Below are positions 11,601 through 22,789 of a stretch of 64,000 nt of DNA, piece by piece (positions within the stretch are counted from its first letter, which is position 1; every line of letters begins with the position of its first letter). The DNA lies in the NCBI GenBank assembly GCA_973895155.1, contig OZ316892.1, positions 27,094,001-27,158,000 on the forward strand, in the 5' to 3' direction. The notes beneath the pieces are model-generated. The model was given only the letters and a program-made list of their open reading frames with translations, was not told where the DNA came from and searched no databases. The stretch is from Marsupella aquatica. Taxonomy: Eukaryota; Marchantiophyta. Made by a program: the position numbers and the translations under genes.

Positions 11601-12271
11601 AGGAAGCCCACAGGGAGCAGGAGGAGGCCAAAAACGAGCTGGAGGGGGCACGTAAGGACCTGGATGAAACCCAAGAGGAGTTGGAGGAAATCACGAGGAA
11701 GATGGAGAACCTACAGCGGCAGGCCGACAACCAAATAGAGCGGCTGAAGAAACAAGCCGCAGTATTTAAATGCTTAGCTACAGCAGGTCCATCTCCCGTT
11801 GGGACAAACCAGTTACCAGGGGTGGTAATTGCCGAAGGACAAGCCGCGTCAACTGCACCAGTGCTGGAAGTAAGTGGGAAGGGGAAGGGACCAGCTGCCG
11901 AGCCACCAACGAAGAAGAAGCGGAAACCTTCAGGGTCAAGGAGTAATACGACTTCACAGGCCGTGGTGATCAAGGAGGTAGACCCAGCACCGACCCCAGA
12001 CAGGGTCACGGCTAGGGATCCAACTACCCTAGGGGAAGGGGAGGCCGAAGCCGAGGGAGTGGCTGAAGCCGAAGCCGAGGGAGTGACTGAGGCCGAAGCC
12101 GTGGGTATTGCCGAGGCCGGTGTCGAGACTGAAGCCGAAGGTGGACCCAGTCAGGCCGATGGAGAGTTGACTCAGTCAAGGGCAGGTAATCTGTCAGAGA
12201 ATGAACCTACGGCAGTGGCTGAGGAGGAAGCGTTGGGGGCGTCCATTAAGGATCCACCACCGGTGTCGTGA
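8640..12271 (+). pseudogene. Gypsy-1 post-pol ORF, large coiled-coil protein (one stop, one frameshift)
   Basis: Some gypsy lineages (Tat/Ogre type) carry extra ORFs between pol and the 3' LTR; this position matches. The first frame runs from 8640 to TGA 9186-9188 (fits CGA to TGA) and on to about 9700. A -1 frame change near 9690-9720 moves the homologous reading into the frame ending at 12271. The total would be about 1200 residues. The N-terminal part has a WKGWAATLP...LLEFVGSWEPETN block that recalls plant mobile-domain proteins, a weak resemblance. Then come a Pro/Glu-rich linker, a heptad coiled coil coded by about 10950-11750, a PTKKKRKPS nuclear-signal-like patch and acidic EAEG repeats. 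No transmembrane segment, so it is not an envelope protein in any obvious way. Its last 471 codons lie in the region repeated at the window start. Function unknown. Confidence 0.7.
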
Positions 12272-12310
12272 CGGTGCAAGGGCGCCGTTCCTTTTAGGGA
12301 GGGCGGACGT

Positions 12311-12322
12311 GGAGGGAGGAGG
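12311..12322 (+). other. Polypurine tract candidate of Gypsy-1
   Basis: GGAGGGAGGAGG is an all-purine run 2 bases before TG at 12325, just after the post-pol stop. It would prime plus-strand DNA synthesis. The same tract occurs at 1467-1478. If it is the true tract, the LTR is only 859 bp and the left copy belongs to a tandem array. Confidence 0.5.
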
Positions 12323-12324
12323 CG

Positions 12325-13183
12325 TGAGTGGGCAGGGCGGGCGCGGATCTCCACGTTTAGGATTAGGATCAGAACCAGGAGCGGCCCTGACACTTAGCTT
12401 AGTGGGATTGCGGTCCCACTGGTAGGAGCAACACTTGTGCTCCTGCCTTGCTGTACATAGGTAGATTCGGGCAAGTAGATTACTGTTAAGTAGATTAGGC
12501 TTACGCTGCAAAGAATGGCGGATCCACTACCAGGATAAGTACCTGGGCAGCGGGGAGCTCAGGGCCTCTTCTTTAGCAAGTTTTTAGTTTGCACCAGCCG
12601 GGCTGGGATCAAGTAGTACGAGAAGCTCTCGGTTAGTCATACAGTGACCCTTGTGTATATTCATGTTTCCTCATGCCTAAGAGCTGAATAGAGTTGGCCT
12701 CACGGCTTAGTTCACAGAACTTGTGTATGAGATGTACTGTTTGTATGGCAAGTGCATGGTATGACTCAGTCAGAATGAGTCATTTTGCTATTTGTGTGTC
12801 GCATTAACTTGTGTGAAGAGTGCCCACATCAACAGAAGGAAGGAAAGTAAGCAGGGGAGTGAGAGTTGGATGTGTCGAGCTGAGAGAGGTCTTAGCGGCT
12901 TAACCAAGCCTATTGGGGATCATTCCGGCGGCGGAATCCAAACATACCTAACAAGAAGACAGGGGAAGACAGGGGAAGGCCTATATTAGGCCGGCTACGT
13001 ATCTCATGACCCGATGAAGGATCTGTCCAGTATATGTGTGTAAAATGTTAATAGTAGTAGTAGAAGGTTAGCAGCGTCCCATGCCGCTAAGCCGCGGAAA
13101 CGGCCTCGCCAAGCACGAAACCTGCGGGAATCGGCTTGAGCTGGGGGGTTTCTTGGGTTTAGGGAGCCATGGGACGCACCACA
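12325..13183 (+). repeat. Gypsy-1 LTR, right copy
   Basis: Matches 1481-2339 with about four visible differences and ends CA at 13183. The next base begins copia integrase codons, so this end is exact. The 5-bp target duplication cannot be checked because the left end lies outside the window. Confidence 0.7.
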
Positions 13184-15506
13184 GCTGTCAACACTGCAGC
13201 TTATTTGGTAAATTTTTTTCCATCCAGTTCTATTGGATTCAAGACGCCATTTGAAATGAGGTATGGGCGTCCAATAGATTACTCACATCTAAGGATTTTT
13301 GGATGTGATGCTTATGTGCTTACACCTTCCCAGCTTCAATCCAAGCTGAAGTCCAAGTCGAAGAAGTGCATTTTCCTTGGCTATCATAAAGGTGTGAAGG
13401 GTTATAGGTTATGGGATCCAGTAACCTGTAAACTAATTATCAGTAGATATGTGTCCTTTAATGAATCCAGATCATCAAAGGAGGGGGAGAGTTCTCAAGA
13501 CTCTCATATTGACAAGGGAAAATCTCTCATCCTGGACCGGGTGGGGAAGATTAGTCATGATGTTGTTCATGACAGGAGAGATGGAGAAGCTTCGGGCTTG
13601 GAGCTGGTTCCTGTGATGGAACAAGAGGAGTAGATTGTTGCTGGGGTACCTCAAATTCAGCCAGCAGCAGCAGCAAATCAGCTTGAGTCATTCTACTAGA
13701 GCTCCTACCAGGTATGGTCAATGGGCAGACTCATCTAAGCTAGATGATATTGACATTGCACCTCATGAAGATGACATGGCTTTGATCTTGGAAGAAGGAG
13801 AGCCTTCTTCGTACAGTGAGGCTTGTGCTTCAAAGCAAAAGCATGAGTGGAATGCAGCAATGCAGAGGGAGTTGCAATCTTTGAGTGACAACAAGACATG
13901 GGAGGAGCTGGTGGAGCTTCCAAGAGGTCAGCAAGTGGTGGACAGCAAGTGGATTTATAAGTTGAAGGACAGTCCTTCAGAGGGTGGAGATAAGATCTAC
14001 AAGGCAAGGCTTGTTGCCAAGGGGTTCACAAGAGAAAGGAGTGGACTACAATGAGGTCTTTTCACCTGTGGCTAAGTATTCCACAATTCGGATCTTGTGT
14101 CGGCTTGTTGTGTTTTTTAATCTGGTGATGGATCAGATGGATGTTGTTACTGCTTTTCTCTATGGCAACTTGGAAGAGATGATCTTCATGAGACAGCCAC
14201 TAGGCTTTATGAAGAAGGGCCAAGAGAACTTAGTTTGTAGATTGCTCAAGTCCTTGTATGGATTGAAGCAATCTCCCAGACAGTGGAACAAGCGGTTTGA
14301 TGATTTCATGCTTGCTCAAGGTTTTACAAGGATGGTGTATGATCCTTGTGTGTATACGAAATCAGTCAAGAATGATGTGTTTGATTTCATCATTCTGGTG
14401 ATTTATGTGGATGACATGCTGATTGTGGCTAAAGATCAATCTGAGGTTGACAGTCTCAAGGCAAAATTGAGTGCTGAATTCAGGATGAAGGATCTTGGTA
14501 AGGCCAAGAGGATCTTAGGGACCCGCGGCGGCTATTTGAATAGCAACATTGGATTGGACACACTTCTTTTTTTTTAGTTGGGCCGCTGCCGCATCGTTTA
14601 AAATCTCCGACTGCCAATCAATCGTAACTCGTCCATGTATGTGATTAGAAATTTTTGGAGATTTTTTGGAACTCTAATACTAGGCAGTTGTGTTTGAGTC
14701 AAGGCCAGTATGCGAGGAAAGTACTTGCACAATTCAACATGGAAAACTGTAAGCCAGTGAGTATTCCTTTAGCTTCACATTTCAAGTTATCATCGATTTT
14801 TGCTCCTATGGATGTTGTGGAGAAAGGTCTGATGGCTAAGATTCCTTATGAGAAGGCAATAGGTAGTCTGATGTATTTGATGACTTGTACTAGGCCTGAC
14901 TTTGCCCTAGCGATGGGCAAGGTTAGCAGATTCATGTCAAATCCAAGGAAGGTACATTGGGAAGCTATGAAATGGATTCTCAGGTATCTCAAGGGTACAC
15001 AGGACTATGGATTACTATTTGATAACAGATCAAATAGAATGTTAGTTGGCTATGTAGATTCTGACTATGGAAGCTGTCTGGATACAAGGAGGTCTACAAC
15101 TGGGTTTGTTTTTACTCTTGGAGGAGGATGTATCAGTTGGAAATCTACCTTGCAGAAGTGTATATCTCAGTCTACTACAAAAATAGAGTATGTTGCAGCA
15201 ACAGAAGTAGCAAAGGAAGCAATTTGGTTGGACAAGTTGATCGCGGAGATGGGTTTAGAGCATGGAAAAATGACTCTAAACTATGATAGTCAGAGTGCTC
15301 TTCACTTGGCTGCTAACCAGGTGATGGATAGCAGGGTGAAGCACATTGATATCAGGTACCATTTTATCAGGCAAGCAGTGTCTGATAAAACTTTTGAGCT
15401 AGTCAAGATTGATGGAAAGCTTAATCCCGCTGATGCCTTTACCAAAGTGATTCCTTTGGAGAGTTTCTCAAGACACCGTGCTACTTTGCAGGTTTTGCAG
15501 TTGTAG
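13184..15506 (+). pseudogene. pol: Copia-C integrase C-terminus, reverse transcriptase and RNase H, broken
   Basis: Comparison with the Copia-A and Copia-B copies shows the breaks. TAG at 13631-13633 replaces CAG in the EQEEQIVAG block. A small deletion near 13690 removes the STRRTSSR region, and another near 14030 (TTCACAAGAG for TTCACTCAAGAG) shifts frame. About 134 foreign bases follow KRILG at 14521-14654. RT is readable from about 13984, with catalytic YVDDML near 14407. RNase H runs from about 15020 (VGYVDSDYGSCLDTRRSTTG) to ADAFTKVIPLE and the stop at 15504-15506. Order integrase before RT confirms Ty1/copia. Not able to make a functional polyprotein. Confidence 0.92.
14521..14654 (+). 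other. Foreign ~134-bp insertion in Copia-C between RT and RNase H
   Basis: Copia-A reads KRILGMEIFRNSDTR without interruption. Here the sequence leaves homology after KRILG and resumes at a TTGGAGATTTTT (ATGGAG in the relative). The inserted bases include a T9 run and ACCCGCGGCGGC. I see no clear inverted termini or target duplication; source unknown. Confidence 0.75.
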
Positions 15507-15701
15507 TGCAAGTAGAGTTATTTAGCAATGTGTGACTATTTGTATATGGATTACTCATTCTTGTTTGGCTACGGCTTAGTTCTAGTTAACCCTTAGTTAA
15601 CCCTTATGGTTTTTAGGGGGAGACCTGGTTTGGTGATTGTCTAGAACTTCTCGTTGAGGATTCCATATGGTAGCATTTAGTCCAGTCCCCAAGACAAGAG
15701 T

Positions 15702-15712
15702 CAAGGGGGAGT
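15702..15712 (+). other. Copia-C polypurine tract
   Basis: CAAGGGGGAGT directly precedes the 3' LTR start TGTTAGA at 15714, the expected place of the plus-strand primer. The same tract appears in reverse complement after the Copia-A LTR near 49412. Confidence 0.8.
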
Positions 15713-15713
15713 T

Positions 15714-16056
15714 TGTTAGATATTGCTCTAGTCTTGTGACTCATGAGCTAACCACAGTTAGCCTAACTCGGGTTAGGACTTAGCTAATGTTAGTGGTAGT
15801 GTTGTTGTGCATATAGCCAGGGCTGATGCCAGACCCTGGTGGAACTTAGGCTCATTGTTACGGAGCTAGTTGAGAGATAGGAGAGCTTGTGCTATGGATG
15901 CTTGGTATGGCCGGTCGGCCTAGAGTGCAGTAAAGCTCTTGTGTGTTCCCGTGGACGTAGCCTCATGTGGAAGTGAACCACGTATCTCTCTATATTGACT
16001 CTTGTGCGTTGGATGGTTCATGGGCTTGCCGTTGCAAATATCGTCTATGCTCAACA
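15714..16056 (+). repeat. Copia-C 3' LTR (343 bp)
   Basis: Starts TGTTAGATATTGCTC and ends CTATGCTCAACA, matching the reverse complements at 49068-49411 and 61812-62155. The ends TGTT...AACA form the short terminal inverted repeat typical of copia LTRs. Confidence 0.95.
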
Positions 16057-18290
16057 TCAAAGGCTCTAGGGCAATCCCTGTGGTAGTTATTCAATCTGAG
16101 CCTGTGTGAGTTTCAACGTGATTGGTGGTACTCCATCATTTTGCTTTGGGTCCTTTGCCCAATTTGTAATCTGGACAGTGAGTTGCTGTTCTTCAGCAAC
16201 CTTGATGGCAGCAATGTAGGCTGGGTTGACTCTCATCTATTGCCGCACCAGTATATCTGTGTGCTGCTCATACGTGGCAAGTGCTTCTTCACATAGGTAC
16301 TGTGTTTAGCTGAATGAAAACAAATTGTACATCATACTCAAATTTATACTTCTTCAAATCTGCCATGACTCCAACAAACCATGCTTTGAATTCCCATGGC
16401 GAGATAGTCCATGGTCTGCCACTGGACTTCTGGTCACGGGTGTAGGCCGGACCGTGTGACTGCATTCCTACCATATTATGAGCTAGAAAGTTGCAATAAC
16501 CATCGAATTCACCCTCTTCTTTGGATTCAGATTGTGTTGAGGACTCCTCCTGTCCCCCCCAATCTGAAGCGTGAAGAAAGGGATAGCAGGGCTAGAAGAT
16601 GTTAGCCGTGCTCGCCGTGTACGTGGGGCACACCTACCCCAGGCTTGTGAGAATACTGGGGAGTGAGGCTGGCTGCGCAACCAGTAGCGAGGTGATTCAC
16701 TCATAAGCTATTGAGATGTGTGAGATGGCAGTAGATGTATTTAAACCAATAGGTAAAAACAAACTGTCCAATGCAGACCATAGCGCACAATGGAGAGAAA
16801 AAGTGGCAAGGGGGACTGCTCAACCTCCCGTAAGAAATTAACACCAAAATGTATAACAATAAATTGGCGAAAATGGTCTTTGGGTAAGATTAAGAACAGA
16901 AAGTCAATGTGATGAGAAAAACCCTGGGGCGCGCCATATATGCAGCCGGTCCATGGTGACTCATAATATAACATAGCCTAATTACCACATAAAATATAGA
17001 CCAATCTCATTGATACGGAATGTGGAGAAAGTTTTGAGTACACAGCTTTCAGAAAGTCTGGAAAATAACTCAAACTGCTCTACATATCATGGGAGAAACA
17101 AAACTAGAAATGTAATCTAGCCAACATAGGGATGAAGGCGCGGCTCATGCAACTCACGCTCTGCTCTCTCCCTCTCTAGAAGGTCTAATGGTAGAGGACC
17201 ATGGTCTGGATGTGGAGTGCCGTTACGGTACACATACTATGAACGGCCTCAAACTTGCCCGGGGATAATAGGGGCTGGTAACTGTCCAGAAGTGCACCAA
17301 GGATACGGACTCACATCCAAGAAATTATAACCATCACTTGTATCATCCTCCACATCAACCCGTCGCCAAACTAGATCAAAAATCCAACGATGAAGTCGAG
17401 ATGACCGTGTACGCAGCCTAGTAGAAATCACCTCAAAGACCTCCTCATGCCTCCAAAGGGGTAACTGACCATCTGTTGATAAACGATCAGCCCATGGATG
17501 GCAGCCAGGTGCATCACATACATACTACTCCCATGCTGCCAATCCATGTACAAAATGCTGAAAAAAACTGGTACACCAACTCCTCAAGATCAACTAGGGA
17601 TTGCTCCACCACAAGGTAGTGCAAAACCTGATCAGCAGTGACTGGATGATACGGGCGTGAGCGTCGTGTGGATTGACAGACCACCCGTATGAGCAACTGA
17701 ACAGATCTTGGATGGAGAGTGTCACTGTCTCAAAAGCACGAGAACTGACTCCATAATGTGGATAGAAACCCCTAGTGCATAAATGAGCCACCAATCGATC
17801 GCGAATGGAAGCACTAGCATGGAAAGTAGGAGCCAAACTCTATGCACGAAAAAGTTGTGAGGAGTGACGGGAAAACCAATGCCCAAACCGTTGCAAAAGC
17901 GGCTGAGGGCAATACTCGGCTGAATCGATGAGACAATGAATCTAGTATGACACTGGTAGCTACTGCTTTGCATACTCAAAATCAGCCCAAGTATACCTCA
18001 TTGTCCAGGTCAGCAATCTGCAATCACACTCCGGTCATCGATGGTGCTCAATGGTACCACCCAATACGTATGAGGATGTCTTGATGCGCATGCGTGCATA
18101 TGTTGCCATGGCTGCGGTCCCGGTGCTAACAAATCCATCCCAGCAAGATCATGGTGCCCCATTGCAATGGCAGTTAGTCTTTCAAAATGAGATTTAAAAT
18201 CATGGGAATTCATAATATTCCATGATTGTGCAAACCCCCAATAAATGGTGAAGGCACCAAGTCTAAGCACAACGATATGCTCAGAACGGC
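16057..18290 (-). pseudogene. Decayed minus-strand coding remnant, family not recognised
   Basis: On the minus strand several short frames read like one old coding sequence broken by stops and shifts. Readable pieces are near 18010-18270 (HDFKSHFERLTAIAMGHHD), 17594-17836, 17249-17431 (SPYPWCTSGQLPAPIIPG) and 16150-16474 (TILKW-like PYIAAIKVAEEQQ and TRDQKSSGRPWTISPWEF). Composition and frame-to-frame continuity favour a real ancestral gene or transposase, but I cannot name a domain. No intact ORF longer than about 86 residues remains. The stretch 16475-17248 shows nothing else I can support. Confidence 0.35.
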
Positions 18291-18337
18291 CATTGAAATA
18301 GAGTAAGACACCAAATGAATATCCAAATATTGATGGA

Positions 18338-18478
18338 CAAGTACGGGATGTGAATCATGTACTAACAAGAACACAAAGTTAGGCAAGTACAGGGTGTGAA
18401 AGATGTACTAGCAATGACACCAAGCTATGGAGGTACATGGTGTGCAACATGTGCTAGAAAGGACACAGAGTGTACAAT
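18338..18478 (+). repeat. Three-copy 46-bp tandem repeat
   Basis: GTAC anchors at 18341, 18387 and 18433 give a 46-bp period. Each unit has GTAC, a GGTGTG or GGATGTG block, then ATGTACTA or ATGTGCTA and an ACA-rich tail. Copies differ at several positions. Confidence 0.75.
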
Positions 18479-18889
18479 GTATAAATGAACTATCAAAGTA
18501 CAGAATGATGGTAAAACTAGCACCTGGTACGGATGTTTTCCCAAGTGCATAAGAGATACAATCCGGTACTTTCTGGTACGCAGGTACGAGGCAGTATGCA
18601 AGTATGCAAGTACATCGCGGTATGGTTATATTGACAAGTCAAAATCTGAAACACGTCAAAAATGAAAATCTGTCAAATCTGAAATTCTGTCACAAAAAAC
18701 CGTCGAATACTTAAGTACTCCTAGTACATGACGGTACGCAAGAACAATGCGGTACAAGGTGGTATGATGGTACGTCCGTATGGTCGTACGGTCGCGGTAC
18801 GGTCAAGCCAAAATTTGAAATGTCAAAAAAATCAAAAAACCGTCGAAAATCAAAATTCCATAACAAAAACCCGTCAGAAGCTAAAGTAA

Positions 18890-18929
18890 TTTTAGTTTTT
18901 GATTCAGGACCCGAATCAAAAAACTAAAA
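18890..18929. repeat. Perfect-armed hairpin
   Basis: TAGTTTTTGATTC at 18893-18905 is followed, after AGGACCC, by GAATCAAAAAACTA, with one extra A. The stem is about 13 bp with a 7-base loop in otherwise non-coding DNA. I see no terminator context. The stretch 18930-19640 holds no supported gene. Confidence 0.7.
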
Positions 18930-19639
18930 CCACTTTGTAGACCTAAAATCTTGAGAGGAATCCAAATATGCAATCTATTGAAACTTCTATCGAGCTGAAA
19001 TCCCAGATTTCGCTGCGTAAGAGTTTTGAAGTGAATAATAAAGCGTGAAATGAAGTGAATCCGAAGTCAGCAAATGTGTGGTATATTTTACTAAAGGGCG
19101 GAAAACCGTGAAGCAGCAATGTAAGTGTTATCCCATGATGAAAAACCGATCGTCGCCTCTATAATTGACAGAATTGCTAAGCAGCTATCACAATGTGTAC
19201 GAATAGTGAGCTTTGCCTAACAAGAAACAAGCAAGTGTAATTGGATTCACTTCAGAATTGAAGTGAATGAAACACGGCCCAAGAGGTATACCCCCTGGGT
19301 CCCAAGGGCTGGGCTGCCTCATCAGATAAGACAATTTGTGAGAAGCCCTTCCAGCCACTAAGACCTCACCATAAGAGACGAAATAGTGGTGTGCAAGATA
19401 GAATGATCTCAAATTAGGCTAACCTATCAGCTAGCTAACCTAATTGACTACATGACCCTATCCAACGCCGTTGTCTCCTAGATGGCGGCAAGGCGGGTTG
19501 AATCTCGAGCCGCAACCCTAGTGCCGGTCGCTCACCAGCCGCTACGTCTATTTGGCAGTGCCCTAAATTAATCATTATCATCGCTAACTAGGGTAGTCGC
19601 TCAAATCCGAGTACATGATTAAGCGTCGACGAGGGTTTG

Positions 19640-20743
19640 CATGACATATCTGGGAATTATATTGAGCCTAGATCAAGAGAGTGGAGCGGCTGGTATTTCA
19701 TGCATGTCATCAAGCACAATTGTATTTTCTTTAAATATTTGTTTCAAGTGTCACCATCGACATTCATGTATATTTGTGACCTGGTTAGATAAGACATGAC
19801 AAAAAACCCACCACTTGGCCTTAATTAGTTTGCAATTTGACAAATAGGACATTGTCTATTGAGCGTCAAGTTGCCATAGCCCTCCGGTGGGTTTTTGGTG
19901 GTTGTTTGTTGTTGACACTTTCAAAGATGATTGGGGTTTCGTCCCATGCATATCGAATATTGTTTGGAGATTTGTTAGGGCTTTAATCACAGGAGCAAGG
20001 GGGAGACATTTGAGTTGGCTGCAAGGAGAGGCCATGGCAAGGGTAAAAGAAGAATTTGAACAATTAAAGGATTTTCTTAATTGTTGTGGTGCAATTGACA
20101 CCACTCATTTTCAAGTGGAGTTACAACCTGGAACAAGTTTTGTAGATTACCGTGACTACAAACGTGGTCAAAGCATTTCCATGCAAGCTATCTGTGATAG
20201 CCGTCTTTGATTTTTGGATGTTTTTTCAGGATGGCCTAGTAGCATTCAAGACACTCGGCTTCTATAGGTGTCTGGTTTTTTTTAATGATGTTATGGAACA
20301 CCACACAAAACTCTTCGGTATTTTCTTCTCCAATAGGATTCAATACAAGGGAGTACATTATTGGAGATTCTGGCTACCCTACTTATCCATGGTTTCTTAA
20401 CCCTTTTCCTGGTACAAGAGAGGGCAGTTGTAAGAGACAATTTAATTATATGTTGAGCTCAACTAGGATGTGTGTGGAGCGAGCTTTTGGGCAGTTGAAG
20501 AATAGTTGGAGATTTTTTTCATGTAAAATGAATCGGTCATCTCCTTATCGACTATTGCACTATGTGACTTGTGCATGTGTTCTTCAAAATATCCATATTG
20601 ATCGTGGAGATGTATATGATTCGGCTTGGGGGTTAGATCCAGACCCTCATTATAAACCTGGAGGGCCCTCTGTCGCACATAGGAATTATGATAATGGGCG
20701 TAGATATTGTGTTGCAATGATGAATCATTTATTGCATGAATAG
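19640..20743 (+). pseudogene. Harbinger-1 DDE transposase, broken
   Basis: Family known as DDE_Tnp_4, which cuts and pastes the element. Readable blocks in order: an N-terminal IEPRSRE...MHVIK region near 19665, GRHLSWLQGEAMARVKEEF (~20000), CGAIDTTHFQVEL with the first catalytic Asp (~20090), FLDVFSGWPSSIQD with the second (~20212), GDSGYPTYPWFLNPFPGTREG (~20360) and RMCVERAFGQLKNSWRF with the catalytic Glu (~20470), then the C-terminus to 20743. Stops and shifts occur at TGA ~20207 and around 20270-20340. The catalytic residues survive, but the frame does not. Close to Harbinger-2 at 28060-29412. Confidence 0.88.
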
Positions 20744-21176
20744 AGTGGGAAGAGGAACAACAAAGGCGTCGTGCTGCCCCTAGGGATAATAGATTGTGAT
20801 CATTTGTATTTCCACACACGCATCAAGCAGATTGAAAAAAATGAGATTGAAATGTGCATCAAAGTGTCATATATAATAGTTTGTACATAGTTGCTCACTC
20901 CCCTTGTAAAAAAATGAAATATTAGTAAAAATTAAAATTAAAAAAAATATTTTAAAAAAGTGTCATATATAATAGTTTGTACATAGTTTCATGCAACTCT
21001 CAATGCAAGCACTACACCAAATAAAATTTGGAGTTGTTTACACAAACTAAGCAAATGCTACTATACTCTGGAGGCCACTAAGAACTTGCAAGCTTCTTCA
21101 TCAGAACGCTAGTAAAACTTGTCATCTGCACGGTTGTTGTTGCTATTGCCATAGCCAAAGTCCTCTCTTGCTCCTC

Positions 21177-22210
21177 TCAAATCTCACACTCATGTTCTTG
21201 GATGTGAGAATCATGTTCATAAATTTCACAATCGCACTTGGCCGATGAAGCCATGTCAGCACAACTGTTGGCCATGGTTTTCAATTGCACTTGCTTGTTG
21301 TTCCCAGACTTGAATGCCTTGCGCTTCATACCGGTCTTACTTGGTCCAGAAAGTCCTGAGGGGATGATGCTGGTCTCACTCCACCAGTATTCTCCATGTT
21401 TCCTTGTGCACTCTATCGTGTTGGCCCTGCACAATAAGTTTGGCTAGTAGGTACAAACCTATCTTCATGATTGCCTGCAAAACACAATACTTGAATTGTT
21501 GCATTCAATAAAGAAAGATAATAGTGAAGAAATCTAATTGATAAACACCACGTACTAAATATAGATACACTTGTAGAGGCAAGAGAAACATTTCTTACTT
21601 TCTGATGACAAAATGAATGGATCCCCCTATGGATTTTGATCCATACTTGAGATGTCAGACAAAAAGTTTTTAGGAGTGATGCACGGAATATTTGCATACC
21701 ACTCCAACATTGTCTCATACAGATCAACAAAAAAATTAGTGGAAATTTGTTTTTTGCGTCGCAGCTTGTCATCCATGTCAAAGAAATCTGGCCGGTTTTG
21801 TCCAAATTCTCTGAATAGTCATAAATTGTTTTGAACTTGCCGTCAATGAGCTGCCACTTCTTCTTACAAGAGTTGTGGTTTCAAATAGGATTAATGAACT
21901 CCTCATCTTCCATGAATTTTGCCACTACTTTCCATTTCAACTTAGTGCTGGTCATCTTCTGTTGTGTGGAGCTTTCGAGTACAACAATATGATACTCATT
22001 TTGTTTTGCTGCAATGAGAGCCTTCATCTCTTCATCAATCCAACCTGGTAACTTACTCTTTCCACGAGGTTGCGGTGCACCAATGGGACCTACAGCATCA
22101 ACATTCAGATCTAAGTCACGCAATGGTACACCCCGCCGTGAAGTTGCACCTTGGCTGGCAATGCCACTCTGGTCCCAACTTGACATCTGAAAGCAAACAT
22201 ATATATGCAA
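21177..22210 (-). pseudogene. Harbinger-1 Myb/SANT (trihelix)-like protein
   Basis: Harbinger elements need a Myb-like partner that brings the transposase to the nucleus and to element DNA. The minus frame from 22210 contains LPGWIDEEMKALIAAKQNEY and STKLKWKVVAKFMEDEEF, and continues after a stop with SCKKKWQLIDGKFKTIYDY, the conserved-Trp spacing of a trihelix domain. A probable intron runs from GTAAG near 21600 to TTTTGCAG near 21477 (minus strand). The last exon (21177-21434) is basic then Cys/His/Glu-rich. An in-frame stop follows EEFINPI and a shift occurs near 21420. Confidence 0.7.
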
Positions 22211-22789
22211 ATTATATTATTTATCAACAAGTTCAAAAAGTAATGAATGGAATAAGCAAACTAACTTTCTAAGGAGTATGTACAAGCAAAGATACAATCC
22301 CCACTCTCCAAGAGTACTTGAAAAAAACAACATTGCAAATTAAAACCATGGACTATACTAGTCATTCCAAGTGCTCAAAAAATTGTTGAAACAAAGTTAT
22401 TATTATCTGTGACGGGATCCCCGTCTGCCAAGACCACCCTTAATAGGTTACAGGGTGTCTTTAATGTAAATATGCCACATGTAAATAGCCTGTTTCCAAC
22501 TTAAATTTTTATTTTTCATAACTAAGTTAGTGCTTCCGGGTGTAAACGGGTCGCTCGAGGGGTCGGCACCCTTGGGGCCGTGGGTTAACCCAATTTCCCT
22601 TTATGGTCCCTTGAGTCACTTTGAGTTGGCCATGTCGAACGAATAGAGTTCATTTTCTTAAAGGGGTACCCCCAACGTAGTGATTTAAGCCAGCCAAAAG
22701 ATTATCTCGTTTGTATGAGGAGAAGTTTTTAGGGGGGTTATTAAAACTCCAATGAAAAGAGGCACTTCTAGGGCTGCCATGTGGAATCT

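Larger units (their letters stand above)
1..13183 (+). mobile_element. Gypsy-1, Ty3/gypsy LTR retrotransposon (left end outside window)
   Basis: Order of parts: repeat copy 1-2339, primer site, gag-protease, RT-RNase H-integrase, post-pol coiled-coil ORF, repeat copy 10845-13183. The RT-before-integrase order places it in Ty3/gypsy; no chromodomain follows integrase, so it is not an obvious chromovirus. The two repeat copies differ at about 15 of 2339 bases by eye, so the insertion (or tandem duplication) is recent. Its right end CA at 13183 abuts codons for the AVNT stretch of a copia integrase, showing insertion into Copia-C. Despite its youth it carries two in-frame stops in gag-pro, one in the post-pol ORF, and two reading-frame changes, so it is probably non-autonomous unless these are recoding sites or sequencing errors. 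Confidence 0.93.
13184..16056 (+). mobile_element. Copia-C, 3' half of a Ty1/copia element split by Gypsy-1
   Basis: Contains the integrase C-terminus, RT, RNase H, polypurine tract and 3' LTR of a copia element. Its RT, RNase H and LTR belong to the same family as Copia-A on the opposite strand at 49068-62155. The start at the AVNTAAYLVN block is where Gypsy-1 landed; the 5' half should lie left of the window. Confidence 0.95.
19640..22210. mobile_element. Harbinger-1, PIF/Harbinger DNA transposon (outer ends not found)
   Basis: A DDE transposase on the plus strand and a Myb/trihelix-like protein on the minus strand face each other, the two-gene arrangement typical of plant PIF/Harbinger elements. 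Terminal inverted repeats and the expected 3-bp TTA/TAA duplication could not be placed by eye. Both genes are broken, so the element is dead. Confidence 0.75.
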
